Shown: positions 1 to 7,717, numbered from the stretch's first letter. The stretch: DNA of 10,171 bases from Lancefieldella parvula_C (GCF_000758945.1 NZ_JRND01000001.1:1-10171); one strand, 5' to 3'. Numbers and translations are program-made. Notes: a model not told the origin generated them from the sequence alone.

Positions 1-36
1 AGTAGGCGGCCATTTAACTTTACTTATGAGAAAAAG

Positions 37-1971
37 TTACTCTGCTGAAGAAGTAGAGGAGCCTTCCTCATTGGTGTTCTCAACTACTGGCGCAAAGGTA
101 TTCTCGCGCTTGAGGATATTCATGAACTCCTCGCCGGTGATTGTTTCCTTTTTCTGCAGGTAGTGAGCAATTTCATGCAGCTTGAAACGGTTCTCTTTAA
201 GCGTCTGGAGTGCACGCTGGTGGCCCTCTTCAACAATGCGTTTAACTTCAGCATCGATCTCTTCAGCGGTTGCCTCAGAGCAGGTGAGGGAAGAGCCACC
301 ACCAAGATAACGGCTTTGCTGCTGGCTAAGGGTAACCATGCCAAGTTTGTCAGACATGCCGTATTGCGTAACCATAGCGCGAGCAATAGCTGTTGCACGC
401 TCAATATCATTGGAAGCACCATTGGTCATCTCGCCAAAGATAAGTTCTTCAGCTGCGCGTCCACCGCAGAGAACGGCAATCTCATCCATAGCCTGGCTCT
501 TGCTCATGAGATAGCGCTCATCATCCTCAACCTGCATGGTAAAGCCAAGAGCTCCGCCAGTACGAGGAACAATGGTGATCTTGGTAACAGGAGCATCGTT
601 TTTCTGAATGGCACCAACAATTGCATGACCGGTCTCGTGATAAGCCACAACGTCCTTCTCGTGCTCAGAAAGAACGGTGTTCTTCTTCTTTGCGCCGGCA
701 ATTACAACGTCAACGGACTCAGCAAGATCTTCAGTGGTAACACGACGACGACCAAAGCGAACAGCACGAAGAGCTGCCTCGTTGATGATGTTTGCGAGGT
801 CTGCTCCGGATGCGCCTGGTGTGGACTTAGCAATAATAGAGAGGTCAACGCCTGGCTCCATCTTTACATCATTGGCGTGAATCTGAAGAACTGCCTCACG
901 ACCCTTAAGGTCTGGAAGTTCAACAGGAATACGGCGGTCAAAACGGCCAGGACGCAGAAGTGCCTTGTCCAAGGTCTCAGGGCGGTTGGTTGCTGCAAGA
1001 ACAACAATACCCTTGTGGTTATCAAAGCCGTCCATCTCAGAGAGCAGCTGGTTTAAGGTTTGCTCACGCTCATCGTTGGAGTTAAGGGAAGCGTCACGGC
1101 GCTTACCAACCGCATCAATCTCGTCAATAAAGATGATGCAAGGAGCCTTTTCATTTGCTTGCTTGAAGAGGTCACGGACTTTTGCAGCACCGCGTCCAAC
1201 AAACATCTCAACAAACTCAGAGCCAGCAATTTGGAAGAAAGGAACGCCAGCCTCACCAGCAACTGCCTTAGCAATGAGGGTCTTACCAGTACCTGGAGGG
1301 CCTACAAGCAAGGCGCCGCGAGGGCAGCGAGCACCAATCTCTTTGTACTTATCAGGAGTCTTAAGGAAGCTAACAATCTCTTGCATAGACTCTTTAGCCT
1401 CTTCTTGACCAGCTACGTCTTTAAACGTAATGCCCGTGTCTTCTCCCTTAATTTCTTTGGCGCTTGAGCGACCAAGATTGCCGCCAAGACCTCCAAAGCC
1501 GCCGCCAAAGTTCATGGAAGGACCATCGTCACCCATGGCGCGTTTAAGGGATCGGTTGATAAAGTAGCCAATGCCCAAGAAGATGACAAGAGGGATTCCA
1601 TACTGAATAAGGGCATAGAGCAACATATTTGTAGAGTTGTCAGGAATAGAAGCCGAGAAATCAACTTTGTGGTCTCTAAGCGTCTGAACCAGTGTTGCAT
1701 CATTAGGGAACTGTGTGGTCTCAAAGACCTTCTCGGAATCTCCAGAGCCAGTTGTGAACCTAATGTTTCTGTTGCCCGTATTAAGGTCTACCTTGGTAAC
1801 TTCATTGTTGTCAACCTTGTTAAGGAACTCACTGTACGAGACAGTTTGTACCTGTTGACGCAGAAGCCCTGGTAATAATGTGTTGCTAAGCAGGAGATAT
1901 ACAAAGATGGCTACTGCAATATAGAGTAGCATCGACATAGATCTACGGTGCTTGTTATCGTTATCTGCCAT
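37..1971 (-). CDS. ftsH: ATP-dependent zinc metalloprotease FtsH
   Basis: Membrane-anchored AAA+ protease that extracts and degrades misassembled membrane proteins and some short-lived cytosolic regulators. The order is canonical over 644 residues: TM1 at about 12-31, an extracytoplasmic domain, TM2 at about 116-138, a Gly-rich linker, Walker A GPPGTGKT (224-231), Walker B IIFIDEID (279-286), second region of homology with ATNRP and the RPGRFDRR arginines (327-346), and zinc site HETGH (445-449) with a likely third ligand Asp522 in the GASND segment. I chose the ATG at 1971 because an AAAGGGA Shine-Dalgarno lies 5 bases upstream. An in-frame TTG at 1998 would add nine residues but lacks such a site. 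The pore-loop region reads FVGRGA where most FtsH have FVGVGA. The tail is acidic and Ser/Thr-rich. The gene is divergent from ileS. Identification is very secure. Confidence 0.98.
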   Translation of the reverse strand: MADNDNKHRRSMSMLLYIAVAIFVYLLLSNTLLPGLLRQQVQTVSYSEFLNKVDNNEVTKVDLNTGNRNIRFTTGSGDSEKVFETTQFPNDATLVQTLRDHKVDFSASIPDNSTNMLLYALIQYGIPLVIFLGIGYFINRSLKRAMGDDGPSMNFGGGFGGLGGNLGRSSAKEIKGEDTGITFKDVAGQEEAKESMQEIVSFLKTPDKYKEIGARCPRGALLVGPPGTGKTLIAKAVAGEAGVPFFQIAGSEFVEMFVGRGAAKVRDLFKQANEKAPCIIFIDEIDAVGKRRDASLNSNDEREQTLNQLLSEMDGFDNHKGIVVLAATNRPETLDKALLRPGRFDRRIPVELPDLKGREAVLQIHANDVKMEPGVDLSIIAKSTPGASGADLANIINEAALRAVRFGRRRVTTEDLAESVDVVIAGAKKKNTVLSEHEKDVVAYHETGHAIVGAIQKNDAPVTKITIVPRTGGALGFTMQVEDDERYLMSKSQAMDEIAVLCGGRAAEELIFGEMTNGASNDIERATAIARAMVTQYGMSDKLGMVTLSQQQSRYLGGGSSLTCSEATAEEIDAEVKRIVEEGHQRALQTLKENRFKLHEIAHYLQKKETITGEEFMNILKRENTFAPVVENTNEEGSSTSSAE

Positions 1972-2125
1972 ACACGTCCCTTTACCTGTTTGGCTCAAAT
2001 GTGATATGAGCTCACTTAGATATTGGAATTGTTTTACCCAATCTACATTTTTTATTTCGATAAAAATTTAAAATTTGGATTCCGCATAATTTGTTAAAAA
2101 CGGTTTAAGCGTGTGTATTACTTAG
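1972..2125. other. ftsH-ileS divergent intergenic region
   Basis: Non-coding, A+T-rich spacer between the ftsH start and the ileS promoter and leader. It must hold the ftsH promoter on the minus strand, but I see no pair of hexamers there good enough to call. The stretch 2048-2070 is almost pure A/T with a weak inverted repeat (TTTTTA/TAAAAA, 2049-2054 and 2061-2066). This is more likely promoter-associated A+T-rich DNA than a terminator, because both neighbouring genes point away from it. Confidence 0.6.
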
Positions 2126-2152
2126 TTCAATGAGTGCAAGACGTGGTAGTAT
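2126..2152 (+). promoter_or_regulatory. Candidate promoter for the ileS operon
   Basis: TTCAAT (2126-2131) as a weak -35 box and TAGTAT (2147-2152) as a -10 box, 15 bases apart and preceded directly by TGG, which makes an extended -10. It would start transcription near 2159, just before the first recognisable base of the T-box leader at about 2165, which is why I prefer it. The short spacer and imperfect boxes keep this tentative. An alternative is TTGTTA (2091-2096) with TGTATT (2114-2119), 17 bases apart. Confidence 0.4.
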
Positions 2153-2164
2153 TACTTACACAAG

Positions 2165-2421
2165 CTGTGATGAGGACAGTAGCTGGGTAGCGCAAATCTC
2201 AAGCGAGCGGAGTTGGTGGAAGTCCGCATTTGCGTCCGTGTGAACATCACCTCGGAGCTGCAGTTCAAACGTACAGGTTTTTGTACTAGTAGATGCTGCC
2301 GGAAATGGTCGCCGTGACAGGCCAGCCGAGTAAACGGACATATCCGTCGCTGGGTGGTTACAACGAAGTGTATTGTGGCGCTTCGTCCCAGCTGTGAGGG
2401 ACGGGCGCTTTATTTGTGCCC
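2165..2421 (+). promoter_or_regulatory. T-box riboswitch, tRNA-Ile responsive, leader of ileS
   Basis: T-box leaders bind an uncharged tRNA by its anticodon and 3' end and switch on the downstream gene. Seen here: stem I base GAGG (2172-2175) pairs with CCTC (2250-2253). Loop-E strand AGTA (2178-2181) faces GAAC, followed by specifier ATC (2246-2248), an Ile codon. Middle helix 2191-2197/2228-2234 and apical helix 2207-2211/2223-2227 flank the AGCGA (2202-2206) and GGTG (2215-2218) boxes. Further hairpins are 2271-2275/2282-2286 and 2334-2338/2343-2347. The tRNA-bound fold has helices GCTGGG/CCCAGC (2349-2354/2387-2392) and ACGAAG/CTTCGT (2363-2368/2381-2386) around bulge TGGTTACA (2355-2362). 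Its TGGT can pair with an ACCA tRNA end. The competing hairpin is CGTCCC/GGGACG (2384-2389/2398-2403). An interrupted T tract (2409-2415) follows, and the Shine-Dalgarno is close behind, so transcriptional versus translational control is unresolved. Confidence 0.93.
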
Positions 2422-2437
2422 AGAAAGGTTGTGCTTG

Positions 2438-5236
2438 ATGGCAAACGAGTACAAAAAGACCACCAACCTGCCAAACACAGGCTTTCCTATGCGCGCATCA
2501 CTTGCGCAGAACGAGCCTCAGCGTTTGGCTGATTGGGACCAAAACAACGTCTATGAACTCCTGATGAAGAAGAATGAGGGACATGACAAGTTTGTCCTTC
2601 ATGATGGACCTCCTTATGCAAACGGTCCAATTCACCTGGGTCACGCACAGAATAAGATTTCCAAGGACATCATCAACCGCTATAAGGCTATGCAGGGCTT
2701 CCAGACTCCTTATGTTCCTGGTTGGGACTGCCATGGTCAGCCAATCGAGCATAAGGTTGAGCAGACGCTTGGCACAGAGAAGTTCAATCAGTTATCTACC
2801 GAGAAGATCCGTGAACTCTGCCGCAAGATGGCGGTTGAGCAGGTAGACACCCAGCGTCAGGGCTTTAAGCGCCTTGGTGTTCTGGGCGAGTGGGATAACC
2901 CTTATCTTACTTACGTCAACGATTACGACGCAACTGATGTTGAGATCTTCAAGGCAATCTACGACAAGGGCTCTGTGTATAGAGGTACCAAGCCTGTTCA
3001 CTGGTGTACTCATGACCACACTGCTCTCTCTGAGGCAGAGATTGAGTATCACGATGTCACCTCTACTGCAATCTTTGTTCGCTTTGAGCTAACCACGGTT
3101 CCTGAGGGTCTTGAGGCTTACGCGGGTAAGACTTGGGTAGACATCTGGACTACAACTCCATGGACAATGCCAGCCGACGAGGCGGTTATTCTGCACCCTG
3201 AGGCTAACTATGTTGCTCTTGAGCTTCCTGATGGACACGTAGAGATTGTTGCTGAAGCTCTTGCAGAGAAAGCTGCTACCAAGTTTGGTTATACCGATTG
3301 GAAGCTTGCTCAGGACGCAGAAGGTAATACTTGGAAGAAGACTGGTGTTGAGCTTGCAGGCAATGAGTATAAGCAGCCAATCTTTGGTGACCTTGGTAAC
3401 ACTGGTAGATTTATCTACGCTGAGTACGTTACCCTTGACGACGGTACTGGTGTTGTTCACTCCGCACCTGGTCATGGCGTAGACGACTATAACGCCGGTG
3501 TTCGCTTTGATATTCCACAGACTATGCCTGTTGATGATGACGGTCACTTCTTCAAAGGTGACGGTCAGGGCACTGGTGGCCCCTTCTCTGGTATGGAGGT
3601 CAATGAGGCTAATCCTGTCATTGTTCAGTGGCTCAAAGACCGTGGAACGCTCATTCTTGCAGAAGAGATTACCCACAGCTATCCACACTGCTGGCGTTGT
3701 AAAGAGCCCGTTATCTTCCGTGCAACAAGCCAGTGGTTTGTCTCCATGGATAAGACTGGTCTGCGTCAGCAGGCAGCAGAGGAGCTTACAAAGGTTAAGT
3801 TCTATCCTGCAAACGCGGTAAAGCGTATTGGTTCTATGGTTGAAGGCCGTCCTGACTGGTGTATTTCTAGGCAGCGTAACTGGGGTGTTCCAATCCCTGC
3901 TTTCACCTGCGAGGATTGCGGCGAAACCGTTATCAATGACCAGACACTTGACGCTGTCATCAAGCTTTTCCGCGAGAAGGGCTCTGATGCTTGGTTTACC
4001 GACGATCCTAAGGCCTATTTAGGAGACGCTTGCGTCTGTCCTAAGTGTGGCGGCCACAATCTCAAGGCAAACAAGGACATTCTGGACGTTTGGTGGGATT
4101 CTGGTGTTTCTCACACTGCTGTTTGCAAACACCGTCCAAACCTTAAGTTCCCAGCTGATATGTATCTTGAGGGCTCCGACCAGCACCGTGGTTGGTTCAT
4201 GAGTTCTCTCATGACTTCTGTTGGAGCTTACGGAGTTGCTCCTTACAAGTCTGTTGTCTCACAGGGCTTTACGCTTGATGGCCAGGGGCGCAAGATGAGT
4301 AAGTCTCTGGGCAATGTCATTGATCCAAATGCCGTTTGTGCTGAACGTGGCGCAGACGTCCTGCGTCTTTGGGTTGCTTCTGTTGACACTTCAACTGACG
4401 TTCCTTGCGATGACGCTATTCTTTCCCAGGTAGGCGATGCATACCGTAGGTTCAGAAACACCCTTCGCTTCCTTCTTGGAGAGCTTGAGGGCCAGTTTGA
4501 TCCTGCTAGCGATGCAGTTGCTGTGGCAGACCTTGAAGAGTACGACCGTCTTGTTCTTGCCCGTATGTGCGAGGTTCATGCTGCAGTTACCGAGGCTTAC
4601 GAGGGATATCGCTTCAACAATGTCTTCCGCACCCTCTACGATTACATCATTGAGCTTTCCAACGGTTATTTGAACGCAACTAAGGACCGTATGTACTGCG
4701 ATGCTGCAGACTCTGCAACACGCAGAAGCGCTCAGACTGTTTGGGCAGAGATTCTCTCCATGCTTGTTCATGACCTGCAGCCAATTCTGGTTTACACCAC
4801 CGACGAGGCTATGCAGTTCCTGCCAGAGTCTATGCGTGACGGTCAGAAGTACGCAGCTCTTCTCGACTGGTATAAGGCTCCTATGAGCACTGACGAGTAC
4901 ACTGCACTGCTTCCTGCATATCAGGTACTGGTTGATGCTCGCGCCGCATACACTAAGGCATACGAGACCGCTCTTGAGGCAGGTGTTGTTACCGAGAAGA
5001 CCACGCAGGCTACTCGTGCAGAGGTTACCCTTACCGCTGAGCAGGCTGCATCCATTTCTCATGCTGGCCTTGACTTTGCTGAAGCATTTGTCTGCTCTGA
5101 GGTTACCGTCTCCGAAGGTTCTGAGCTGAGCGTAAGTGTCTATCCTGCAAATGGCGAGCGCTGTGACCGTTGCTGGAACTATCGCGAGCTTGGTGAGGAT
5201 CACCTTTGCCACCGCTGCCACGACGTTGTTGCGTAA
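2438..5236 (+). CDS. ileS: Isoleucine--tRNA ligase
   Basis: Cytoplasmic class I aminoacyl-tRNA synthetase that charges tRNA-Ile and hydrolyses mischarged Val-tRNA-Ile. It has 932 residues, typical of the bacterial enzyme. Signature HIGH appears as HLGH (66-69) after GPPYANGPI. The CP1 editing domain has the Thr-rich TTTPWT (238-243) and later GTGVVHSAPGHG. KMSKS is at 619-623. The C-terminal zinc site is formed by Cys909, Cys912, Cys924 and Cys927. A second pair of CxxC motifs (CEDC and CPKC) in the insert before LDVWWDSG suggests another zinc knuckle that E. coli IleS lacks. The ATG at 2438 is chosen because AAAGG lies 9 bases upstream and the protein aligns from there. An in-frame GTG at 2354 lies inside the T-box core and is rejected. 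The T-box leader with an Ile specifier independently supports the identity. First gene of an operon with lspA and rluD. Confidence 0.98.
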   Translation: MANEYKKTTNLPNTGFPMRASLAQNEPQRLADWDQNNVYELLMKKNEGHDKFVLHDGPPYANGPIHLGHAQNKISKDIINRYKAMQGFQTPYVPGWDCHGQPIEHKVEQTLGTEKFNQLSTEKIRELCRKMAVEQVDTQRQGFKRLGVLGEWDNPYLTYVNDYDATDVEIFKAIYDKGSVYRGTKPVHWCTHDHTALSEAEIEYHDVTSTAIFVRFELTTVPEGLEAYAGKTWVDIWTTTPWTMPADEAVILHPEANYVALELPDGHVEIVAEALAEKAATKFGYTDWKLAQDAEGNTWKKTGVELAGNEYKQPIFGDLGNTGRFIYAEYVTLDDGTGVVHSAPGHGVDDYNAGVRFDIPQTMPVDDDGHFFKGDGQGTGGPFSGMEVNEANPVIVQWLKDRGTLILAEEITHSYPHCWRCKEPVIFRATSQWFVSMDKTGLRQQAAEELTKVKFYPANAVKRIGSMVEGRPDWCISRQRNWGVPIPAFTCEDCGETVINDQTLDAVIKLFREKGSDAWFTDDPKAYLGDACVCPKCGGHNLKANKDILDVWWDSGVSHTAVCKHRPNLKFPADMYLEGSDQHRGWFMSSLMTSVGAYGVAPYKSVVSQGFTLDGQGRKMSKSLGNVIDPNAVCAERGADVLRLWVASVDTSTDVPCDDAILSQVGDAYRRFRNTLRFLLGELEGQFDPASDAVAVADLEEYDRLVLARMCEVHAAVTEAYEGYRFNNVFRTLYDYIIELSNGYLNATKDRMYCDAADSATRRSAQTVWAEILSMLVHDLQPILVYTTDEAMQFLPESMRDGQKYAALLDWYKAPMSTDEYTALLPAYQVLVDARAAYTKAYETALEAGVVTEKTTQATRAEVTLTAEQAASISHAGLDFAEAFVCSEVTVSEGSELSVSVYPANGERCDRCWNYRELGEDHLCHRCHDVVA

Positions 5237-5755
5237 ATGAACACTGACCAGCAGCAACATACAACTCACACACTAGTGACCCGCCTTGCAGTTCTCTGCG
5301 GGGCGGGCGTTGTTGCCTGTGTGCTTGACCAGGTAACCAAGCTCTGGGTACGAACCTCAATTCCAGAGGGAACCGCAGTACCTTTTATCCCAGGTGTTAT
5401 GGAGCTCTTCCACGTAAGTAACACCGGTGCAGCGTTTTCTGTGGGCTCTGGAAATGCCCTCTTTTTTGTGGCTCTTACTGCCGTGGTTATCGCCGCTCTT
5501 GTGGGCTTTGTAGTTCGCGAGAAGAACCTCCCGCTGCCGCTTATTGCGCTTTTGGGAGGTGTCGCAGGTGGCGGAATTGGTAACGCTATTGACCGTGTTT
5601 TGTATGGTCAGGTTACTGATTTCTTTGCTACAACGTTTGTTAATTTTGCCGTGTTTAATGTGGCGGATATCTTTGTGACCTGTGGCATCCTTATTGCTTT
5701 TGTGTACTGGATAATCTGGGACAAAAAGCAACAGCAAGGTAGTGGCAATGAATGA
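5237..5755 (+). CDS. lspA: Lipoprotein signal peptidase (signal peptidase II)
   Basis: Integral membrane aspartyl protease that removes signal peptides from diacylglyceryl-modified prolipoproteins before the lipobox Cys. It has 172 residues with four hydrophobic segments (about 15-34, 74-93, 101-119 and 140-161). Conserved blocks are LDQVTK (30-35), SNTGAAFS (61-68), GNAIDR with catalytic Asp119, and FNVADI with catalytic Asp144. The ATG follows the ileS stop with no gap (TAAATG) and has no clear Shine-Dalgarno, so translation is probably coupled to ileS. The GTG at codon 14 is a poorer alternative start. The ileS-lspA-rluD order is common in Gram-positive bacteria, and readthrough from the T-box would place lspA under isoleucine control. 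Confidence 0.97.
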   Translation: MNTDQQQHTTHTLVTRLAVLCGAGVVACVLDQVTKLWVRTSIPEGTAVPFIPGVMELFHVSNTGAAFSVGSGNALFFVALTAVVIAALVGFVVREKNLPLPLIALLGGVAGGGIGNAIDRVLYGQVTDFFATTFVNFAVFNVADIFVTCGILIAFVYWIIWDKKQQQGSGNE

Positions 5756-6758
5756 GCGTATCGTTGACATACTAGTTGGACCAGAAGGGGACGGCGTCAG
5801 ATTAGATGCGTTCCTTTCTGCCCAAGATACACTCCCTTCAAGAAGTGCCTGCGCAAAGCTGGTAGAAGAGGGAAGAGTAACCATCAACGCTACGCTGGCT
5901 ACCTCCAAGTCAGAAAAACTTATGTTGGGCGATAGACTCTTAGTGTCTCTTCCAGACGCCCAGCCTCAAACAGGGCTTTTACGTCCAAATCCAGATATTC
6001 CCCTTGATATTCGCTTTGAGGACCCGTACCTCATAGTGCTCTCCAAGCAGATTGGCCTTGTTTGTCATCCATCTCCTGGCCACGTTGATGACACCCTGGC
6101 AAATGCGCTGGTAGCACACTGTGGCTACGAGCACTTAGGAATGCTTCAGGGAGAAGAACGTCCTGGTATTGTGCATCGTCTTGATATGGATACGTCTGGT
6201 CTTATGCTGGCAGCAAAGTCAGACGAGGCGCAAAAGGCTCTTCAAGACCTCATTAGGCTGCGCGTGCTTGATCGACGCTACATTGTGTTGGTGCAAGGCT
6301 ATGTTGCCCACGATTCTGGCACCATTGAAACGGGCATTGCTCGCTCAACGCGAGACCGTCTCAAAATGACCGTATCAAACGCGCCTGGCGCACGAGAGGC
6401 CATTACCACCTTTAGAACGCTTGAGCGCTTTGAAGCGGGCAGAAAAGGCGAGGGTTACTCGCTTCTGGAGTGCCATCTCTATACAGGCCGCACACACCAG
6501 ATTAGAGTTCACATGCGCCACATTGGTCATCCTGTTGTCGGCGATCAGCTTTACGGTAAAAAAGATACAAGCCTTAACCTTGGACTTAACCGGCAGTTTT
6601 TACACTCCTGGCACGTTCAATTTGAACACCCCTTTACGGGCGAGAATATCGTGGTAGCAGATACATTGCCAGAAGACCTACAAGAAGCACTTATTTCTCA
6701 GAGCACTATGTCTATGGGAAGAACTTCTGTAGGAAATGAGATTTGTCCACAGCTGTAA
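5748..6758 (+). CDS. rluD: RluA-family 23S rRNA pseudouridine synthase (RluD-like)
   Basis: Cytoplasmic RNA-modifying enzyme expected to isomerise uridines, most likely in 23S rRNA. It has 336 residues. An N-terminal S4 RNA-binding domain (about 17-70, VRLDAFLS through EEGRVTINATL) precedes the RluA catalytic domain. The catalytic Asp is Asp146 in VHRLDMDTSG, and later family blocks include the TGRTHQIRVHM segment and GDQLYG. The ATG at 5748 has AAGG 8 bases upstream (5736-5739). A GTG at 5742 would sit only 2 bases from that site. The gene overlaps the end of lspA by 8 bases, so translational coupling is likely. Family membership is certain, but the exact target uridines (RluD type versus another RluA paralogue) cannot be told from the sequence alone. 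It ends 5 bases from the convergent AraC-type gene, with no clear terminator between. Confidence 0.95.
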   Translation: MNERIVDILVGPEGDGVRLDAFLSAQDTLPSRSACAKLVEEGRVTINATLATSKSEKLMLGDRLLVSLPDAQPQTGLLRPNPDIPLDIRFEDPYLIVLSKQIGLVCHPSPGHVDDTLANALVAHCGYEHLGMLQGEERPGIVHRLDMDTSGLMLAAKSDEAQKALQDLIRLRVLDRRYIVLVQGYVAHDSGTIETGIARSTRDRLKMTVSNAPGAREAITTFRTLERFEAGRKGEGYSLLECHLYTGRTHQIRVHMRHIGHPVVGDQLYGKKDTSLNLGLNRQFLHSWHVQFEHPFTGENIVVADTLPEDLQEALISQSTMSMGRTSVGNEICPQL

Positions 6759-6763
6759 TATGA

Positions 6764-7585
6764 CTAAAAAGTTTCGCTTCTCATTTCACGTGGTGTAAGA
6801 GAAAAGTAGTCTTTAAATTTCCTATAAAACTCTGTTGTTCCACCATAGCCAATCATTGAAGAAATAGTAGAGACAGGCAATTTGGTATGAATTAACAGCG
6901 TTTTTGCTCGTTCCATTCTTTGTTCTAATACAAGTTCAGAAAAAGTTTTGCCACATTTTTGTCTGAGAAGTTCAGAGAGATAAGTTGGTGTATAAGAATA
7001 TTTTTCTGAAAGTTTAGCAAGTGTAATACTTTCTGAATGAGCGGTTATTTCATTAAGGATAAGAGCGACCGTCTCATTAGTGTTACCTGGAGTGAACGTA
7101 TAGTGAGCATCAGGAGAGAGGCAGGTAATAAGTGTTATAAGTAATGAGGTAACGATAGCTTCCCAATTTGGTTTTCTTTCGGAATAGGTAATGATTATCT
7201 GAGTATAAAGTGTATAAATTTGTTCAATATCAGCTGGATGAATATTTTGCGGCAGTGTATTTTTATTTGATATTAGGTTTGTAGTAAAAGTAAAGAAATC
7301 TTCTGATGAAGGCATTAGAAAGAATAGAAAACTTCCAAAATAGTTTTTACGAGCAAGTATTGAGAGACTCACAATGTCGTCTCCATAAGGTTTTGTAGAA
7401 AATTGGCCTAAATTTGCTAAATCAAAAGCAGAAGTGAGTGTAAAAAATCCTCTGATATGAGGGTTAGCAGATTCTTCTGTTTCGTAGTGTGCACTCAAAA
7501 TGACATTTGAAGCACCGCCTTGAGCAAGAGACTTTCCATTGGAAAGTATATTTTGAAGTGCTTGAGTTAGTCGCTTTTCGCTCAT
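6764..7585 (-). CDS. AraC-family transcriptional regulator
   Basis: DNA-binding regulator of 273 residues. The C-terminal third carries the AraC double helix-turn-helix: the first around 188-209 (LAKLSEKYSYTPTYLSELLR), then QRMERAKTLL, and the second around 237-259 (STISSMIGYGG...FYRKFKDYF), closing with LTPREMR. The first 185 residues match no ligand-binding domain that I recognise (not an obvious cupin) and have no convincing membrane segment. I chose the ATG at 7585 because GAAAGG lies 6 bases upstream and a perfect TATAAT lies about 34 bases upstream. The in-frame TTG at 7618 would overlap that promoter. The gene is A+T-rich with TTA, ATA and AGA codons, unlike ileS or rluD. Divergent placement next to a peptide gene, radical SAM gene and exporter suggests it controls that cassette, perhaps in response to the peptide. 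That role is inference. Confidence 0.93.
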   Translation of the reverse strand: MSEKRLTQALQNILSNGKSLAQGGASNVILSAHYETEESANPHIRGFFTLTSAFDLANLGQFSTKPYGDDIVSLSILARKNYFGSFLFFLMPSSEDFFTFTTNLISNKNTLPQNIHPADIEQIYTLYTQIIITYSERKPNWEAIVTSLLITLITCLSPDAHYTFTPGNTNETVALILNEITAHSESITLAKLSEKYSYTPTYLSELLRQKCGKTFSELVLEQRMERAKTLLIHTKLPVSTISSMIGYGGTTEFYRKFKDYFSLTPREMRSETF

Positions 7586-7618
7586 AATCAGCCTTTCAAC
7601 GATATTTTCCTGCGTCAA

Positions 7619-7624
7619 ATTATA
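7619..7624 (-). promoter_or_regulatory. -10 box of the AraC-type regulator gene
   Basis: On the minus strand this reads TATAAT, a perfect -10 hexamer. Transcription would start near 7612, leaving a leader of about 27 bases that contains the GAAAGG Shine-Dalgarno. No good -35 box lies at 17 bases (CGTATA is the best), which fits a weak or regulated promoter. Confidence 0.55.
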
Positions 7625-7663
7625 GGGTGATAACGCAATTTTATACGAGAAACCGCATTTAAC

Positions 7664-7696
7664 CTTAAAGAATTTATTAAGTTCTTATTCTATAAG
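7664..7696 (+). promoter_or_regulatory. Candidate operator and -10 region of the peptide operon
   Basis: Two small perfect inverted repeats lie in tandem: CTTAA-N8-TTAAG (7664-7681) and CTTAT-N3-ATAAG (7684-7696). Their left arms start 20 bases apart, about two helical turns. The second includes TATAAG (7691-7696), the best -10 box for the peptide gene, while the expected -35 position holds nothing like TTGACA. A promoter lacking a -35 box with repeats over that place is what an AraC-type activator would need. Binding by the neighbouring regulator is inferred. In DNA this rich in A/T such repeats can also arise by chance. Confidence 0.4.
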
Positions 7697-7717
7697 TGCA
7701 GGTAATTAATGTTTTGG

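Noticed and set aside
1..13. Possible start (ATG at 13 on the minus strand, reading MAAY) of a gene following ftsH
   Set aside because: Only four codons are visible and the Shine-Dalgarno is weak. Not supportable from this window.
163..1056. Long open frame (297 codons) on the plus strand antisense to ftsH, with others nearby at 965-1408 and 1060-1467
   Set aside because: It lies wholly inside the coding region of ftsH, shows no domain or ribosome site, and its translation reads like a reverse shadow of a codon-biased gene.
1972..1998. TTG at 1998 as the ftsH start
   Set aside because: The ATG at 1971 has AAAGGGA at good spacing and begins a typical FtsH N-terminus.
2049..2066. A/T-only inverted repeat between ftsH and ileS as a terminator
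   Set aside because: Both flanking genes are transcribed away from it, and a stem without G/C pairs would be very weak.
2354..2437. In-frame GTG at 2354 as an earlier ileS start adding 28 residues
   Set aside because: It falls within the T-box acceptor bulge and switching helices, has no Shine-Dalgarno, and the extra residues are not IleS-like.
4391..5269. Long minus-strand open frame (292 codons) antisense to ileS, and a similar one at 3089-3688
   Set aside because: Both overlap the fully conserved ileS coding region. Their translations show no recognisable motif or start signal.
6759..6830. Bidirectional terminator between the convergent rluD and AraC-type genes
   Set aside because: Only weak complementarity (TTCTC/GAGAA) was found, inside the 3' end of the regulator gene, with no T run.
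7586..7618. TTG at 7618 as the AraC-type regulator start
   Set aside because: It would abut or overlap the TATAAT at 7619-7624. The ATG at 7585 has a good Shine-Dalgarno.
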